Source: Pseudomonadota bacterium (lineage in GTDB: Bacteria; Desulfobacterota; Desulfarculia; Desulfarculales; Desulfarculaceae). From it: DNA of 64,000 nucleotides. The stretch is taken from positions 49,551-113,550 of the forward strand of contig JAHIQI010000056.1 of the NCBI GenBank assembly GCA_018902755.1. The letters are read 5' to 3'. Numbering within the stretch: position 1 is the first letter of the stretch; each line of letters begins with the position of its first letter. Below are positions 43,651-51,634 of this stretch, piece by piece. Both the position numbers and the translations under genes were made by a program. The notes beneath the pieces are model-generated. The model saw only the letters and a list, made by a program, of their open reading frames with translations, was not told the DNA's origin and made no database searches.

Positions 43651-45957
43651 TTGAGCGAGATTTCCCCTGCCGCCGAACACAACCTCATTCAAATAGCCAG
43701 TGAACTGGGCATCTCCCTGGGCCAGGTGCGCTCCACCGCCGACCTGCTGGAGGAGGGCTCCACCGTCCCCTTCATCGCCCGCTACCGCAAGGAGGCCACC
43801 GGCTCCCTGGACGAGGTGGCGGTCATCGCCATCCGCGACCGCCTCACCCAGCTCAAGGAGCTGGACGCCCGCCGGGCGGCCATCGTCAAGTCCCTGACCG
43901 AGCGCAACCTGCTGACCCCCGAGCTGGACCAGAAGGTGCAGGGGGCGGCCACCATGGCCGAGTTGGAGGACGCGTACCTGCCCTTCAGGCCCAAGCGGCG
44001 CACCAAGGCCATGATCGCCCGGGAGCGGGGCTTGGAGCCCCTGGCCCAGTTCATCCTGGCCCAGGAGCCCACGGGCGACCCCCTGGCCGAGGCCCAGGGT
44101 TACGTGGACCCGGAAAAAGAGGTGGAGACCGCCGAGGACGCCCTGGCCGGGGCGCGGGACATCATCGCCGAGATCGTAAACGAGGACGGCGAGGCCCGCT
44201 CGGCCATGCGCGCCCTGTACCTGGACAAGGCCATGCTCACCAGCAAGGTGATCACCGGCCAGGAAGAGGCGGGCGCCAAGTTCAAGGACTACTTCGACTC
44301 CAGCGAACCGGCGGCCACGGCGGCGGGCCACCGCATCCTGGCCATCCGCCGGGGGGCCAAGGAGGGGCACCTGATCATGCGGGCCGCCCCGGCCCAGGAG
44401 GACGCCTTGGCTATCCTGGAGAAGATGTTCGTGCGTGACGACGGCCCCTGCGCCGAGCAGGTGAAGCTGGCGGTCACCGACGGATACAAGCGCCTGCTGG
44501 GCCCGGCCATGGAGATAGAGCTGCGCCTGGTCTTGCGCAAGCGGGCCGAGGAAGAGGCGGTGAAGGTCTTTGCCGAGAACCTGCGGGAGCTCTTGATGGC
44601 CGCGCCCCTGGGCCCCAAGCGGGTGCTGGCCCTGGACCCCGGCTTCCGCACCGGATGCAAGGTGGTTTGCCTGAACCGCCAGGGCGACCTTTTGCACCAC
44701 GGGGTGATCCACATCCTGGGCGCGGGCCAGGTGCGCGAGGCCGAGGCCACCCTGCGCCACCTGGTGGAGGTCTACAAGGTGGAGGCCATCGCCGTGGGCA
44801 ACGGCACCGCCAGCCGCGAAACCGAGGCCCTGGTGCGCTCCCTGGAGCTGAAGGGGGTCACGGTGGTGATGGTCAGCGAGGCCGGGGCAAGCGTGTACTC
44901 CGCCTCGGAGGTGGCTCGCCAGGAGTTCCCGGACCTGGATCTCACGGTGCGCGGGGCGGTGTCCATCGGCCGCCGCCTCATCGACCCCCTGGCCGAGTTG
45001 GTCAAGATCGACCCCAAGTCCATCGGGGTGGGCCAGTACCAGCACGACATCGACCAGGGCCAGCTTTCGCGCAGCCTGGACGACGTGATGGCCAGCTGCG
45101 TCAACGCGGTGGGGGTGGAGGTGAACACCGCCAGCCCCCAGCTCTTGTCCTCGGTGTCGGGCCTGGGGCCGTCCCTGGCCCAGAATATCGTGACCCACCG
45201 CGACGCCAACGGCCCCTTCCGGGAGCGCGGCGAACTGCTCAAGGTGCCCCGCCTGGGGCCCAAGGCCTTTCAGCAGGCCGCCGGGTTTTTGCGTATCCGG
45301 GACGGGGTGAACCCCCTGGACGCCTCGGCGGTGCACCCGGAGTCCTACCCCCTGGTGGAAAAGATGGCCGAGGACCTGGCCTGCCAGCTTGAGGACCTGA
45401 TCCGCGACTCCAAGCTGCGCCAGGGCATAAAGCCGGAGAGCTACGTGAGCGACGAGGTGGGCCTGCCCACCATAACCGACATCCTGGCCGAGCTGGCCAA
45501 GCCGGGCCGCGACCCCCGCCAGAGCTTCGAGGCCTTTTCCTTTGCCGAGGGGGTGCACACCCTGGAGGACCTCCAGGTGGGCATGCGCCTGCCCGGCGTG
45601 GTCACCAACGTCACCAACTTCGGGGCCTTCGTGGACGTGGGGGTGCACAACGACGGCCTGGTGCACATCAGCCAGCTGGCCGACCACTTCGTGCGCGACC
45701 CCCGCCAGGAGGTGAAAATTCAGCAGACGGTGCAGGTCGTGGTTATCGGCCTGGACCTGGGGCGGGGCCGGGTGTCGCTGTCCATGAAGAGCGACCCCTT
45801 CGCCGACCTCACCGGCCGGGAAAACGGCGACGGCGAGGCGCGGCCCCCCCGCAGGGGCAAGGGCCCCCGCCAGCCCCGGCAGCAGCCGCGCCCCGAGCCG
45901 CCCAAGCCATTCAACAACGCCTTTGGCCGGGCCTTCGAGAAGCTGAACAAGAGCTAG
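43651..45957 (+). CDS. tex: Tex-family transcription accessory protein
   Basis: 768 aa from a TTG (AAAGG upstream), normal for Tex. Tex_N begins SEISPAAEHNLIQIASELG with FIARYRKEATG; YqgF-like region LALDPGFRTGCKV; HhH motifs SVSGLGPSLAQNIV and VPRLGPKAFQQAAGFLRI; S1 RNA-binding domain GMRLPGVVTNVTNFGAFVDVG. A basic Pro/Arg/Gln-rich tail (RPPRRGKGPRQPRQQ) follows. Binds nucleic acid and influences transcription and stress survival. Monocistronic. Confidence 0.95.
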   Translation: MSEISPAAEHNLIQIASELGISLGQVRSTADLLEEGSTVPFIARYRKEATGSLDEVAVIAIRDRLTQLKELDARRAAIVKSLTERNLLTPELDQKVQGAATMAELEDAYLPFRPKRRTKAMIARERGLEPLAQFILAQEPTGDPLAEAQGYVDPEKEVETAEDALAGARDIIAEIVNEDGEARSAMRALYLDKAMLTSKVITGQEEAGAKFKDYFDSSEPAATAAGHRILAIRRGAKEGHLIMRAAPAQEDALAILEKMFVRDDGPCAEQVKLAVTDGYKRLLGPAMEIELRLVLRKRAEEEAVKVFAENLRELLMAAPLGPKRVLALDPGFRTGCKVVCLNRQGDLLHHGVIHILGAGQVREAEATLRHLVEVYKVEAIAVGNGTASRETEALVRSLELKGVTVVMVSEAGASVYSASEVARQEFPDLDLTVRGAVSIGRRLIDPLAELVKIDPKSIGVGQYQHDIDQGQLSRSLDDVMASCVNAVGVEVNTASPQLLSSVSGLGPSLAQNIVTHRDANGPFRERGELLKVPRLGPKAFQQAAGFLRIRDGVNPLDASAVHPESYPLVEKMAEDLACQLEDLIRDSKLRQGIKPESYVSDEVGLPTITDILAELAKPGRDPRQSFEAFSFAEGVHTLEDLQVGMRLPGVVTNVTNFGAFVDVGVHNDGLVHISQLADHFVRDPRQEVKIQQTVQVVVIGLDLGRGRVSLSMKSDPFADLTGRENGDGEARPPRRGKGPRQPRQQPRPEPPKPFNNAFGRAFEKLNKS

Positions 45958-45988
45958 CGGCCAGCTACGCCCATCGCCCTGAAAATAT

Positions 45989-46027
45989 GAACCGCCCCTC
46001 GGCCCAAGGCCGGGGGGCGGTTTTTAT
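45989..46027. terminator. Bidirectional terminator between tex and the molybdoenzyme gene
   Basis: AACCGCCCC pairs with GGGGCGGTT and an inner TCGGCC/GGCCGG stem, with a T-run on the plus side and A-rich sequence on the other. Confidence 0.85.
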
Positions 46028-46045
46028 TTTGGAGAGGGGCCGCCC

Positions 46046-48283
46046 TCAGGCCGCCTCCACCCGGCAGGGCACATAGCGGTGCAGCGGGGTGCCCAGGGGG
46101 TCGCGGTGGGAGGCCTGGGTCAGGTAGTTCACGTTGAGCCCGTAAACCTGGCCATCGTAGTTCAGGCCGAAGCCATGGGGGATGAGCACCATGCCCGGCC
46201 GCACCTGGCCGCTCACCTGCAACTCGCCGCTCCGGGTCCCCGCCGCGGTGCTCACCTTCACCGCCTGGCCGTCGCTCAGGCCCAGGGCCTGGGCGTCTTC
46301 CGGGCTCAGGGCCACGGTGCAGGCCCGCTTGCCCTGGTTCCACTCGGGGTTGCGCATCATGGTGTTGGCGTTGTAGTCCATGTGCCGCCCCGCGTTGAGC
46401 ACCAGGGGATAGGCGGGGTCGGGCTCCAGGTCGCGGGCCTCGCCCTGGGGGCTCAGGGCCTCGGCCTCCTGGGCCAGCTCGGGGATGTACACCTCCAGCT
46501 TGCCCGAGTCGGTGCGCACGTCGCTCCAGGCCTGGGCCGGGTCGGACTTGCCGATCCACAGGCCCTGGGGGTTGTCCAGGATGGCCTGGAACACCCGGTC
46601 GCCCAGGTCCGGCCCCGGCGCGAAGCCCGCCCGGGCCGCGTTGGCCGCGAAGGCCTTGGGCGCGGTCATGAGCATGCCCCACAGGGCGGCCAGGGCCGCG
46701 CTGTCCCACTGAAGCCCCAGGGTCTCGGCCAGCACGAAGGGCAGCAGCATTTTGGCGCCTGGCTTGTCCCCGGCCCATTGCATGAGCTTCATGCCGAAGG
46801 CCAGCCGGTTCCCCTTGGCCGCTTCGCGCAGCTCCTCGGGCACCTCGGGCACCAGGCCCAGCTCCTTGGCCAGCAGGCAGTAGATCTGCGAGGCCTCCTT
46901 GCACTGGGAAGGCGGCTCCACCAGTGGGCGGCGCATCTGGAAGTACACCTCGGGGTAGGTGTTGGGGAAGAAGGTGCCGTCCCAGGACTCGTAGAAGGTG
47001 CGGCAAGGCAACACGTAGTGGGCCAGGCGGGCGGTCTCGCTCATCACGATGTCGCTGACCACCAGCAGCTCCAACTCGCTAAAGGCGCGCTCATAGGCCG
47101 CGGTGTCGGGGTAGGCGCGCAGGGGGTTGCAGGCGCTGACCAGCACCGCCCGCAGGCGCTCAGGCAGGCCGCTGGTGATCTCCTCGGGCATGGCCGCCGG
47201 AGGGAAGGAGCCCGCCGCCGCGGGGGGGAGGTCGGAGGCCACGGTGCGCCACACCTTGGGGTCGCGCTCATCGGCGTGGTAGCCCAGGGGCATGATCATG
47301 CCGGGCACCAGGTTGCCTCCGGTGCGGCAGAGCACCCCGCCCGCCGCGCACAAGAGCATGAGCAGGTAGGAGTTCAGGGTGCTGCGCCGGCCCATGTACA
47401 GCCCCAGGTCCGGGTGCACGCTCCAGCGCTTGGCGCCCAGCAGGCGGCAAAGCTCCCGCACCTGATCGTGGTCCACCCCGCAGACCTCCAGGGCGGCGCG
47501 GGCGTCGAAGCCGGTGAACCAGGGCTTCACCTTGTCCCAGCCCTCCACCCGCCGGGCCAGGTAGTCCGCGTCCTCCCAGCCGTTTTGCACCATCAGGGCG
47601 ATCATGGCCTTGAGCAGCAGGGCGTCGCTGCCCGGCCTGAGGGCCAGGTGAATGTCGGCGATGGCCGCGGTCTCGCTCTTGCGGGGGTCCACCGCCACCA
47701 GGAGGCGCTGGGGGTCCTTGCTTATTTCGCTGAGCACCGCGCGGGCCCGGGGCATCTGGTGGCTCATCATGCCGTTCCAGCCCCAGGCCAGGAGCATCTC
47801 GCTGCGCTGTTCATCGGGCTTGGTCACGTTGTACTGGCGTCCCAGCATGCGCCCGTGCACCCACCAGTGCCCGCTGAACTCCTGGCCGGTGGAGGAATAA
47901 TAGTAGTGCGAGCCCAGGGCGCGCAGGAGGCGAACCCCGAAGGTGGCCTCGAAGTTGCCGCCCGGAGCCCCTCCGCCCATATAGGCCAGGCACCGGGGGC
48001 CGTAATGGCCCAGCAGGTCCTTGAGGCGTCCCGCTATCTCGCTCATGGCCTGCTGCCAGCTTATGGGCTGGAAATCGCTCCCCACCCGCTTGAGGGGCTG
48101 GGTGAGGCGGTCGGCGGGGTATTGGTGGTAGATGACCTTGAGCCCCTTGCGGCAGGCGTAGCCCTGGGAGCGGGGATTGTCCTTGTCTGGGCGCACCTTG
48201 GTCAGGCGGCCGTCGTCCACCAGCATCTCCAGGCCGCAGTTCTGCGCGCAGAGCACGCATCCACTCTTATGCCACGAGCCCAT
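46046..48283 (-). CDS. Molybdopterin (bis-MGD) oxidoreductase, DMSO-reductase family
   Basis: 745 aa from the ATG at 48283 with AGGAGG six nt upstream; a GTG two codons earlier lies on the ribosome site. N-terminal 4Fe-4S motif C9-x2-C12-x3-C16-x27-C44 (CVLCAQNCG ... YACRKG). The Mo-ligand region reads STGQEFSGHWWVHGRMLG, with no Cys or Sec; Ser is the candidate. C-terminal Molydop_binding domain YPLVLNAGRHMDYNANTMMR. No Tat signal, so cytoplasmic. No partner Fe-S or membrane subunit is adjacent. Substrate unknown; single-subunit cytoplasmic members include hydratases and dehydrogenases. Likely controlled by the adjacent MarR protein. Confidence 0.88.
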   Translation of the reverse strand: MGSWHKSGCVLCAQNCGLEMLVDDGRLTKVRPDKDNPRSQGYACRKGLKVIYHQYPADRLTQPLKRVGSDFQPISWQQAMSEIAGRLKDLLGHYGPRCLAYMGGGAPGGNFEATFGVRLLRALGSHYYYSSTGQEFSGHWWVHGRMLGRQYNVTKPDEQRSEMLLAWGWNGMMSHQMPRARAVLSEISKDPQRLLVAVDPRKSETAAIADIHLALRPGSDALLLKAMIALMVQNGWEDADYLARRVEGWDKVKPWFTGFDARAALEVCGVDHDQVRELCRLLGAKRWSVHPDLGLYMGRRSTLNSYLLMLLCAAGGVLCRTGGNLVPGMIMPLGYHADERDPKVWRTVASDLPPAAAGSFPPAAMPEEITSGLPERLRAVLVSACNPLRAYPDTAAYERAFSELELLVVSDIVMSETARLAHYVLPCRTFYESWDGTFFPNTYPEVYFQMRRPLVEPPSQCKEASQIYCLLAKELGLVPEVPEELREAAKGNRLAFGMKLMQWAGDKPGAKMLLPFVLAETLGLQWDSAALAALWGMLMTAPKAFAANAARAGFAPGPDLGDRVFQAILDNPQGLWIGKSDPAQAWSDVRTDSGKLEVYIPELAQEAEALSPQGEARDLEPDPAYPLVLNAGRHMDYNANTMMRNPEWNQGKRACTVALSPEDAQALGLSDGQAVKVSTAAGTRSGELQVSGQVRPGMVLIPHGFGLNYDGQVYGLNVNYLTQASHRDPLGTPLHRYVPCRVEAA

Positions 48284-48332
48284 GGCCACCCTCCTCTTGC
48301 GGTTGTCTCAGCCTACCCCAGCCGTCGATTTG

Positions 48333-48346
48333 GTTCGAATACGAAC
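48333..48346. promoter_or_regulatory. Perfect palindrome, candidate MarR operator upstream of the molybdoenzyme gene
   Basis: GTTCGAATACGAAC, 50 bp before the molybdoenzyme ATG. The core GTTCGNATACNAAC recurs upstream of the marR gene (48811-48824). Confidence 0.7.
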
Positions 48347-48369
48347 GATATCCTCAAAAAAATATAACC

Positions 48370-48783
48370 CTACTCCGGGCTGGCCAGGTCCTTGAGCATG
48401 CGCCCCAGGAGCAGGCGCTCCTCGCTGCTCAGCCCGGCCAAAAATTCCTGGTTGGCCTCGCGGCGCTGGGCGGTCAGCTCGCCGCGCAGGCCATCGGCCT
48501 TGGCCGAGGCGAACAGGCGCATCGTGCGCCCGTCGTCCGGGTCGGGCCTCTTTTCCAGCCATCCGCCCTCGCCCATGCGCTCCAGGGCCCCGGAGAGGGT
48601 GGCCTTGTCGATGGTCAGGTCCTTGCCCAGCTCGGCGGCGCTGGCTCCGGGGCGGGCCCAGAGCGTCTCCAGGATCACGTATTGCAGGTTGGTGAGGCCG
48701 TAGGGCTTCAGCCGGGTCTGCACCAGGCGGTGCCCCTTCTGATAGGCCTTGGACAGCAGAAATATGTAGCACTCTTGGCTCAC
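48370..48783 (-). CDS. MarR-family transcriptional regulator
   Basis: 137 aa from a GTG. Winged helix: LKPYGLTNLQYVILETLW, ELGKDLTIDKATLSGALERM and the wing LEKRPDPDDGRTMRLF, all typical of MarR. Dimeric repressor that responds to small ligands or oxidants. Directly upstream of, and co-directional with, the molybdoenzyme gene; matching palindromes precede both genes, suggesting autoregulation plus control of the enzyme. Confidence 0.92.
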   Translation of the reverse strand: MSQECYIFLLSKAYQKGHRLVQTRLKPYGLTNLQYVILETLWARPGASAAELGKDLTIDKATLSGALERMGEGGWLEKRPDPDDGRTMRLFASAKADGLRGELTAQRREANQEFLAGLSSEERLLLGRMLKDLASPE

Positions 48784-48804
48784 GGGTCGCTTGCGCCTCT
48801 CGCT

Positions 48805-48831
48805 GGGTTGGTTCGCATACTAACCTAACCC
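48805..48831. promoter_or_regulatory. Palindromic candidate operator upstream of marR
   Basis: GGTTCGCATACTAACC at the centre, extended by GGGTT on the left and TAACCC on the right. It lies 22-48 bp before the marR start and shares GTTCG-ATAC-AAC with the site at 48333. Confidence 0.7.
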
Positions 48832-48878
48832 GAAGGCGAGGCGGTGTCAATCACATATCAGGCCGCGGAACGCAAACG

Positions 48879-48900
48879 GCCCCCCGGGAGCCGGGGGCAC
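48879..48900 (-). terminator. Weak terminator-like hairpin after the gene at 48919
   Basis: GCCCCCGG/CCGGGGGGC hairpin read on the minus strand, followed by CGTTTG only. It could end the unknown-protein transcript. Confidence 0.4.
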
Positions 48901-48918
48901 GGAGAATGGGCTGACGGT

Positions 48919-49704
48919 CTAGCTCATCTGTCCAAAATGCACCGGGTCTTCATCGCCTTTGGTGCGCGTGCTGGGGGAATCTACCAGGGTGGTGGCGATA
49001 GAGGCGTCGAACATGGCCAGCGCCTTGTGCATGGGCTCGAACTGGTTGCCATACCAGAAGTTTGACTGGATCTTGCACAAACCGAACAAAGGGGTCAGGC
49101 CATGGCTCGCCACAAGCTGATAGCCGATCTGCTGGGACTTGGCCACGCTCAGGCCCAGTGAGGCGTCGGCGAGATCGATTTGCTGGACGTTGCCCGTGGC
49201 CTGGAAAACGATGGACGAAGTGCTGCCCCCGGAAATGGCCAGGGTTGTGGAGCCGGAGGTGATCAAGTCAGTGATCACCACCCACTTCTTTTTCCACTTC
49301 TTGTTTTTGTATAAATCCATGACCTCCTGGCCCAGCTTGTTCTTGTCGTCGATCATGGAATAGCTGCAATCCGCCGCGTTGAACATCACCGCCTTGTCAC
49401 TGGTGAACTCCACTTCGAGGGCCGCGTTCACAAAGGCAATGCCATTGGCATCCAACGATCCCTTGGCATGGGAAGTCACCTTGCTCCCGTTTTGCGAAAT
49501 GAAGAACTTGTGATCCGATGCCGGATCATCACGCGTGTTGAATGACACCCCCAGGTTGTCCAAGCTGGTCACGTGGATGAACACGTCATCCTTGAGTATA
49601 CCCACGTCACCGAGCCTCGCCTGCCGCCCTGGGTCCCAGTTGGCGTACAAGGGTTTTAGGTTGCGGTGCACCTCCCCAGCATAAATGTCCACAATACTCG
49701 CCAT
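48919..49704 (-). CDS. Unrecognised protein with a Ser/Thr/Gly-rich beta segment
   Basis: 261 aa from the ATG at 49704, which has AAAGGAG 8 nt upstream; an ATG 18 nt earlier lies before that site. Starts MASIVDIYAGEVHRNLKPLY. No signal peptide or membrane helix. Central part is acidic/basic mixed with a KNKKWKKKW patch, then a long alternating Ser/Thr/Ala/Gly stretch (TSGSTTLAISGGSTSSIVFQ) reminiscent of amphipathic beta-hairpins in pore-forming or self-assembling proteins. No family recognised. Its GC content is lower than that of its neighbours. Isolated between the MarR gene and a 0.5-kb gap. Confidence 0.7.
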   Translation of the reverse strand: MASIVDIYAGEVHRNLKPLYANWDPGRQARLGDVGILKDDVFIHVTSLDNLGVSFNTRDDPASDHKFFISQNGSKVTSHAKGSLDANGIAFVNAALEVEFTSDKAVMFNAADCSYSMIDDKNKLGQEVMDLYKNKKWKKKWVVITDLITSGSTTLAISGGSTSSIVFQATGNVQQIDLADASLGLSVAKSQQIGYQLVASHGLTPLFGLCKIQSNFWYGNQFEPMHKALAMFDASIATTLVDSPSTRTKGDEDPVHFGQMS

Positions 49705-50211
49705 AACCAAAACTCCTTTCATACCGCGCTATTGGTTTCCAGCCGCGACCCTGGCCCGGCGTCCAGGCAATGGCTGGGGACCTGCCGCAGCGCATGAATA
49801 CACAGACACATTGCCACGACTACAATATCGGCGCGCGAACCAGGGACCGGTCCGCCCGCGCCACGCCGAAACATTCGTCACCCCGCCAAAACGAAGGGGT
49901 TCCCATGGATCAAGCCGAATAACTTTTTACTGTGATTTCCGCCATCAAAGCCTCTCGGTGCCGCCCCATTGAAGAACGGACGGCCAAACTTGCCGGGCAG
50001 GCTGCTGATAGCACGCCGGAGATGCTTAACGACGAGATGTGATTGATTTTCTGTTTTTAGTTTAATATTTCGTCTGAAACCGTTGCAACCCAAAAAGATC
50101 AGGCTTGCCCTCCGCTTTCGCCTTCCCTTCATGCCTTTGTGACCCGGCCGTCACACAGCCTTGGTATCTCTAAAGACATCGAAGGCGGATCAGCGCCAAG
50201 GGAGATGCACT
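49705..50211. other. 507-bp intergenic region, partly AT-rich
   Basis: No convincing gene on either strand. AT-rich tract at about 50040-50100 likely contains promoters. The only clear structure is the palindrome at 50138-50155. Confidence 0.5.
50138..50155. promoter_or_regulatory. TGTGAC-N6-GTCACA palindrome
   Basis: Perfect 18-bp inverted repeat, TGTGACCCGGCCGTCACA, 57 bp before the small membrane-protein gene. CRP/FNR sites have the same arms with N6 between TGTGA and TCACA; here the gap is N8, so another dimeric regulator is more likely. Confidence 0.5.
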
Positions 50212-50427
50212 GTGGGTAAGATAGACACAAACCTGGTGATGTTTTTGCTGCTAGCCACAGCCACCTGGGTATGGTCCATGGTCGTCTTCGCCGGTTGGCG
50301 CCTGCGGCGGCGGGTGCGGGCCGGCCTGCCCGGACCGGTAATCCACGATCACCTGGTGCAAATCACCCTGCGCGGCACGGCCCTGTTACTCCTGGCAGGC
50401 CTGCTCAGTTTGGTGGCCCTCTCCTGA
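50212..50427 (+). CDS. Small two-helix membrane protein
   Basis: 71 aa from a GTG with GGGAG upstream. Two hydrophobic helices (LVMFLLLATATWVWSMVVFA and LLLLAGLLSLVALS-type) separated by a basic loop WRLRRRVRAG. No family recognised. A strong terminator follows, so it is its own unit, perhaps controlled by the palindrome upstream. Confidence 0.65.
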   Translation: MGKIDTNLVMFLLLATATWVWSMVVFAGWRLRRRVRAGLPGPVIHDHLVQITLRGTALLLLAGLLSLVALS

Positions 50428-50477
50428 ACCTGCGACCTCGATTCGTTCCTGTCTCCTGACTTCCCTCCCCTTGCCGG

Positions 50478-50514
50478 CCCCGGCCGTCCGCTCGCGGACG
50501 GCCGGGGTGTTTTA
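50478..50514 (+). terminator. Terminator of the small membrane-protein gene
   Basis: CCCCGGCCGTCCG and CGGACGGCCGGGG around CTCG, followed by TGTTTTAT. Confidence 0.9.
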
Positions 50515-50538
50515 TGTCAACTATCCCGCCGTTCTCGC

Positions 50539-50558
50539 GGTATTATATGGTATTACAT
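50539..50558 (+). promoter_or_regulatory. 10-bp direct repeat, candidate operator of the RHH/zinc gene
   Basis: GGTATTATAT immediately followed by GGTATTACAT. One repeat per helical turn is the arrangement bound by ribbon-helix-helix dimers. It overlaps -10-like TATTAT sequences and ends 29 bp before the ATG at 50588. Confidence 0.6.
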
Positions 50559-50587
50559 GTAGGGAACCGGCAACCAACGAGACGCAT

Positions 50588-50866
50588 ATGAAAAAAGGCA
50601 AGCCAGAGGTAATCACCTTCAAGGCCGATCCAGCCCTGGTGGCGGCCATGGAGGGCATAAGCAACCGCTCGGAGTTCATCCGCTCGGCCATCCTGGCCGC
50701 CTTGGACGGGGTGTGCCCCCTGTGTCAGGGCACGGGCATCCTCACCCCGGAGCAGAAACGGCACTGGGCCGGGTTCGCCCAGCACCACCGGGTGGAGCGC
50801 TGCTCCACCTGCGACGCCCCCCACCTGGTCTGCGACGCCCAGGGCGGCGGACCCTCGGACCACTAG
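50588..50866 (+). CDS. Ribbon-helix-helix protein with C-terminal zinc knuckle
   Basis: 92 aa from the ATG at 50588. Residues 5-40 fit an RHH/CopG DNA-binding unit (VITFKADPALVAAMEGIS, then NRSEFIRSAILAALD). The rest has C43PLC46 and C72STC75 plus H79 and C82, a likely four-cysteine metal site. Seven bp upstream of an znuCB-type transporter, so I infer a metal-sensing autoregulator of this operon. NikR is the known RHH metal sensor but uses a different ACT-type domain; this looks like a separate design. Confidence 0.75.
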   Translation: MKKGKPEVITFKADPALVAAMEGISNRSEFIRSAILAALDGVCPLCQGTGILTPEQKRHWAGFAQHHRVERCSTCDAPHLVCDAQGGGPSDH

Positions 50867-50872
50867 GGAAGA

Positions 50873-51634
50873 GTGCCCTTGGCCCTTATCGACATCAAAG
50901 GGGTGGATTTCGCCTACAACGGCCGCCCGGTGCTGACCGGGGTGGACCTGTCCGTGGCCCAGGGGGAGTTCCTGGCCCTGGTGGGTCCCAACGGCGGGGG
51001 CAAAACCACCCTGGTCAAGCTGGTCCTGGGGCTGATCACCCCCCAGAAGGGCTCGGTGCGGGTCTTCGGCCAGGCCCCGGTCAAGGTGCGCCGGCGCATG
51101 GGCTATCTGCCCCAGCACGCCCCGGTGGACCCCGGCTTCCCGGTGTCGGCCTTGGAGGTGGTGCTCATGGGCCTCATGGGCTCGGGCTCCGGCCTGGGCC
51201 TGTGGCGGCGGGGGCAGAGGCAGGCCGCGCTCACCGCCCTGGACAAGCTGGAGGCCGCCGACCTGGCGGGCCGCAGCTTCGGGCGGCTCTCCGGCGGGCA
51301 GCGTCAGCGGGTGCTCATCGCCCGGGCCCTGGTGGCCGGGCCGGAGCTGTTGCTGTTGGACGAGCCCACCGCCGCGGTGGACCCCCGGGGCGGGGTGGAT
51401 CTGATGAACATCCTGGCCGGGCTGCAACCCAAGGTCACGGTGGTGCTGGTCACCCACGACCTGGGCTTCGTGTCCCCGGCGGTGAGCCGGGTGGCCTGCA
51501 TCAACCAGAGCTTGAGCATCCATCCCACCCAGGTGATCAACGGCAGCCTGATCAGCGAACTGTACGGCGCGCCGGTGCGCATGGTGCGCCACGACCACGA
51601 CCTGGAGCATGGGGGGCACCGGCACCATGAGTGA
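50873..51634 (+). CDS. znuC: Metal (Zn/Mn) ABC transporter ATPase, ZnuC-like
   Basis: 253 aa from GTG 50873 (TTG 50879 also possible; AGGGAAGA upstream). Walker A VGPNGGGKTTLVKL, Zn-family GYLPQHAPVDPGFPVSALEVV, signature LSGGQRQRVLIARA, Walker B LLLLDEPTAAVDP, H-loop VTHDLGF. The C-terminus ends HDHDLEHGGHRHHE, a histidine-rich metal-binding tail. Overlaps znuB by 8 bp. Confidence 0.9.
   Translation: MPLALIDIKGVDFAYNGRPVLTGVDLSVAQGEFLALVGPNGGGKTTLVKLVLGLITPQKGSVRVFGQAPVKVRRRMGYLPQHAPVDPGFPVSALEVVLMGLMGSGSGLGLWRRGQRQAALTALDKLEAADLAGRSFGRLSGGQRQRVLIARALVAGPELLLLDEPTAAVDPRGGVDLMNILAGLQPKVTVVLVTHDLGFVSPAVSRVACINQSLSIHPTQVINGSLISELYGAPVRMVRHDHDLEHGGHRHHE

Noticed and set aside
50138..50155. CRP/FNR binding site
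   Set aside because: Arms fit, but spacing between TGTGA and TCACA is 8 instead of 6. Kept only as an unassigned palindrome.
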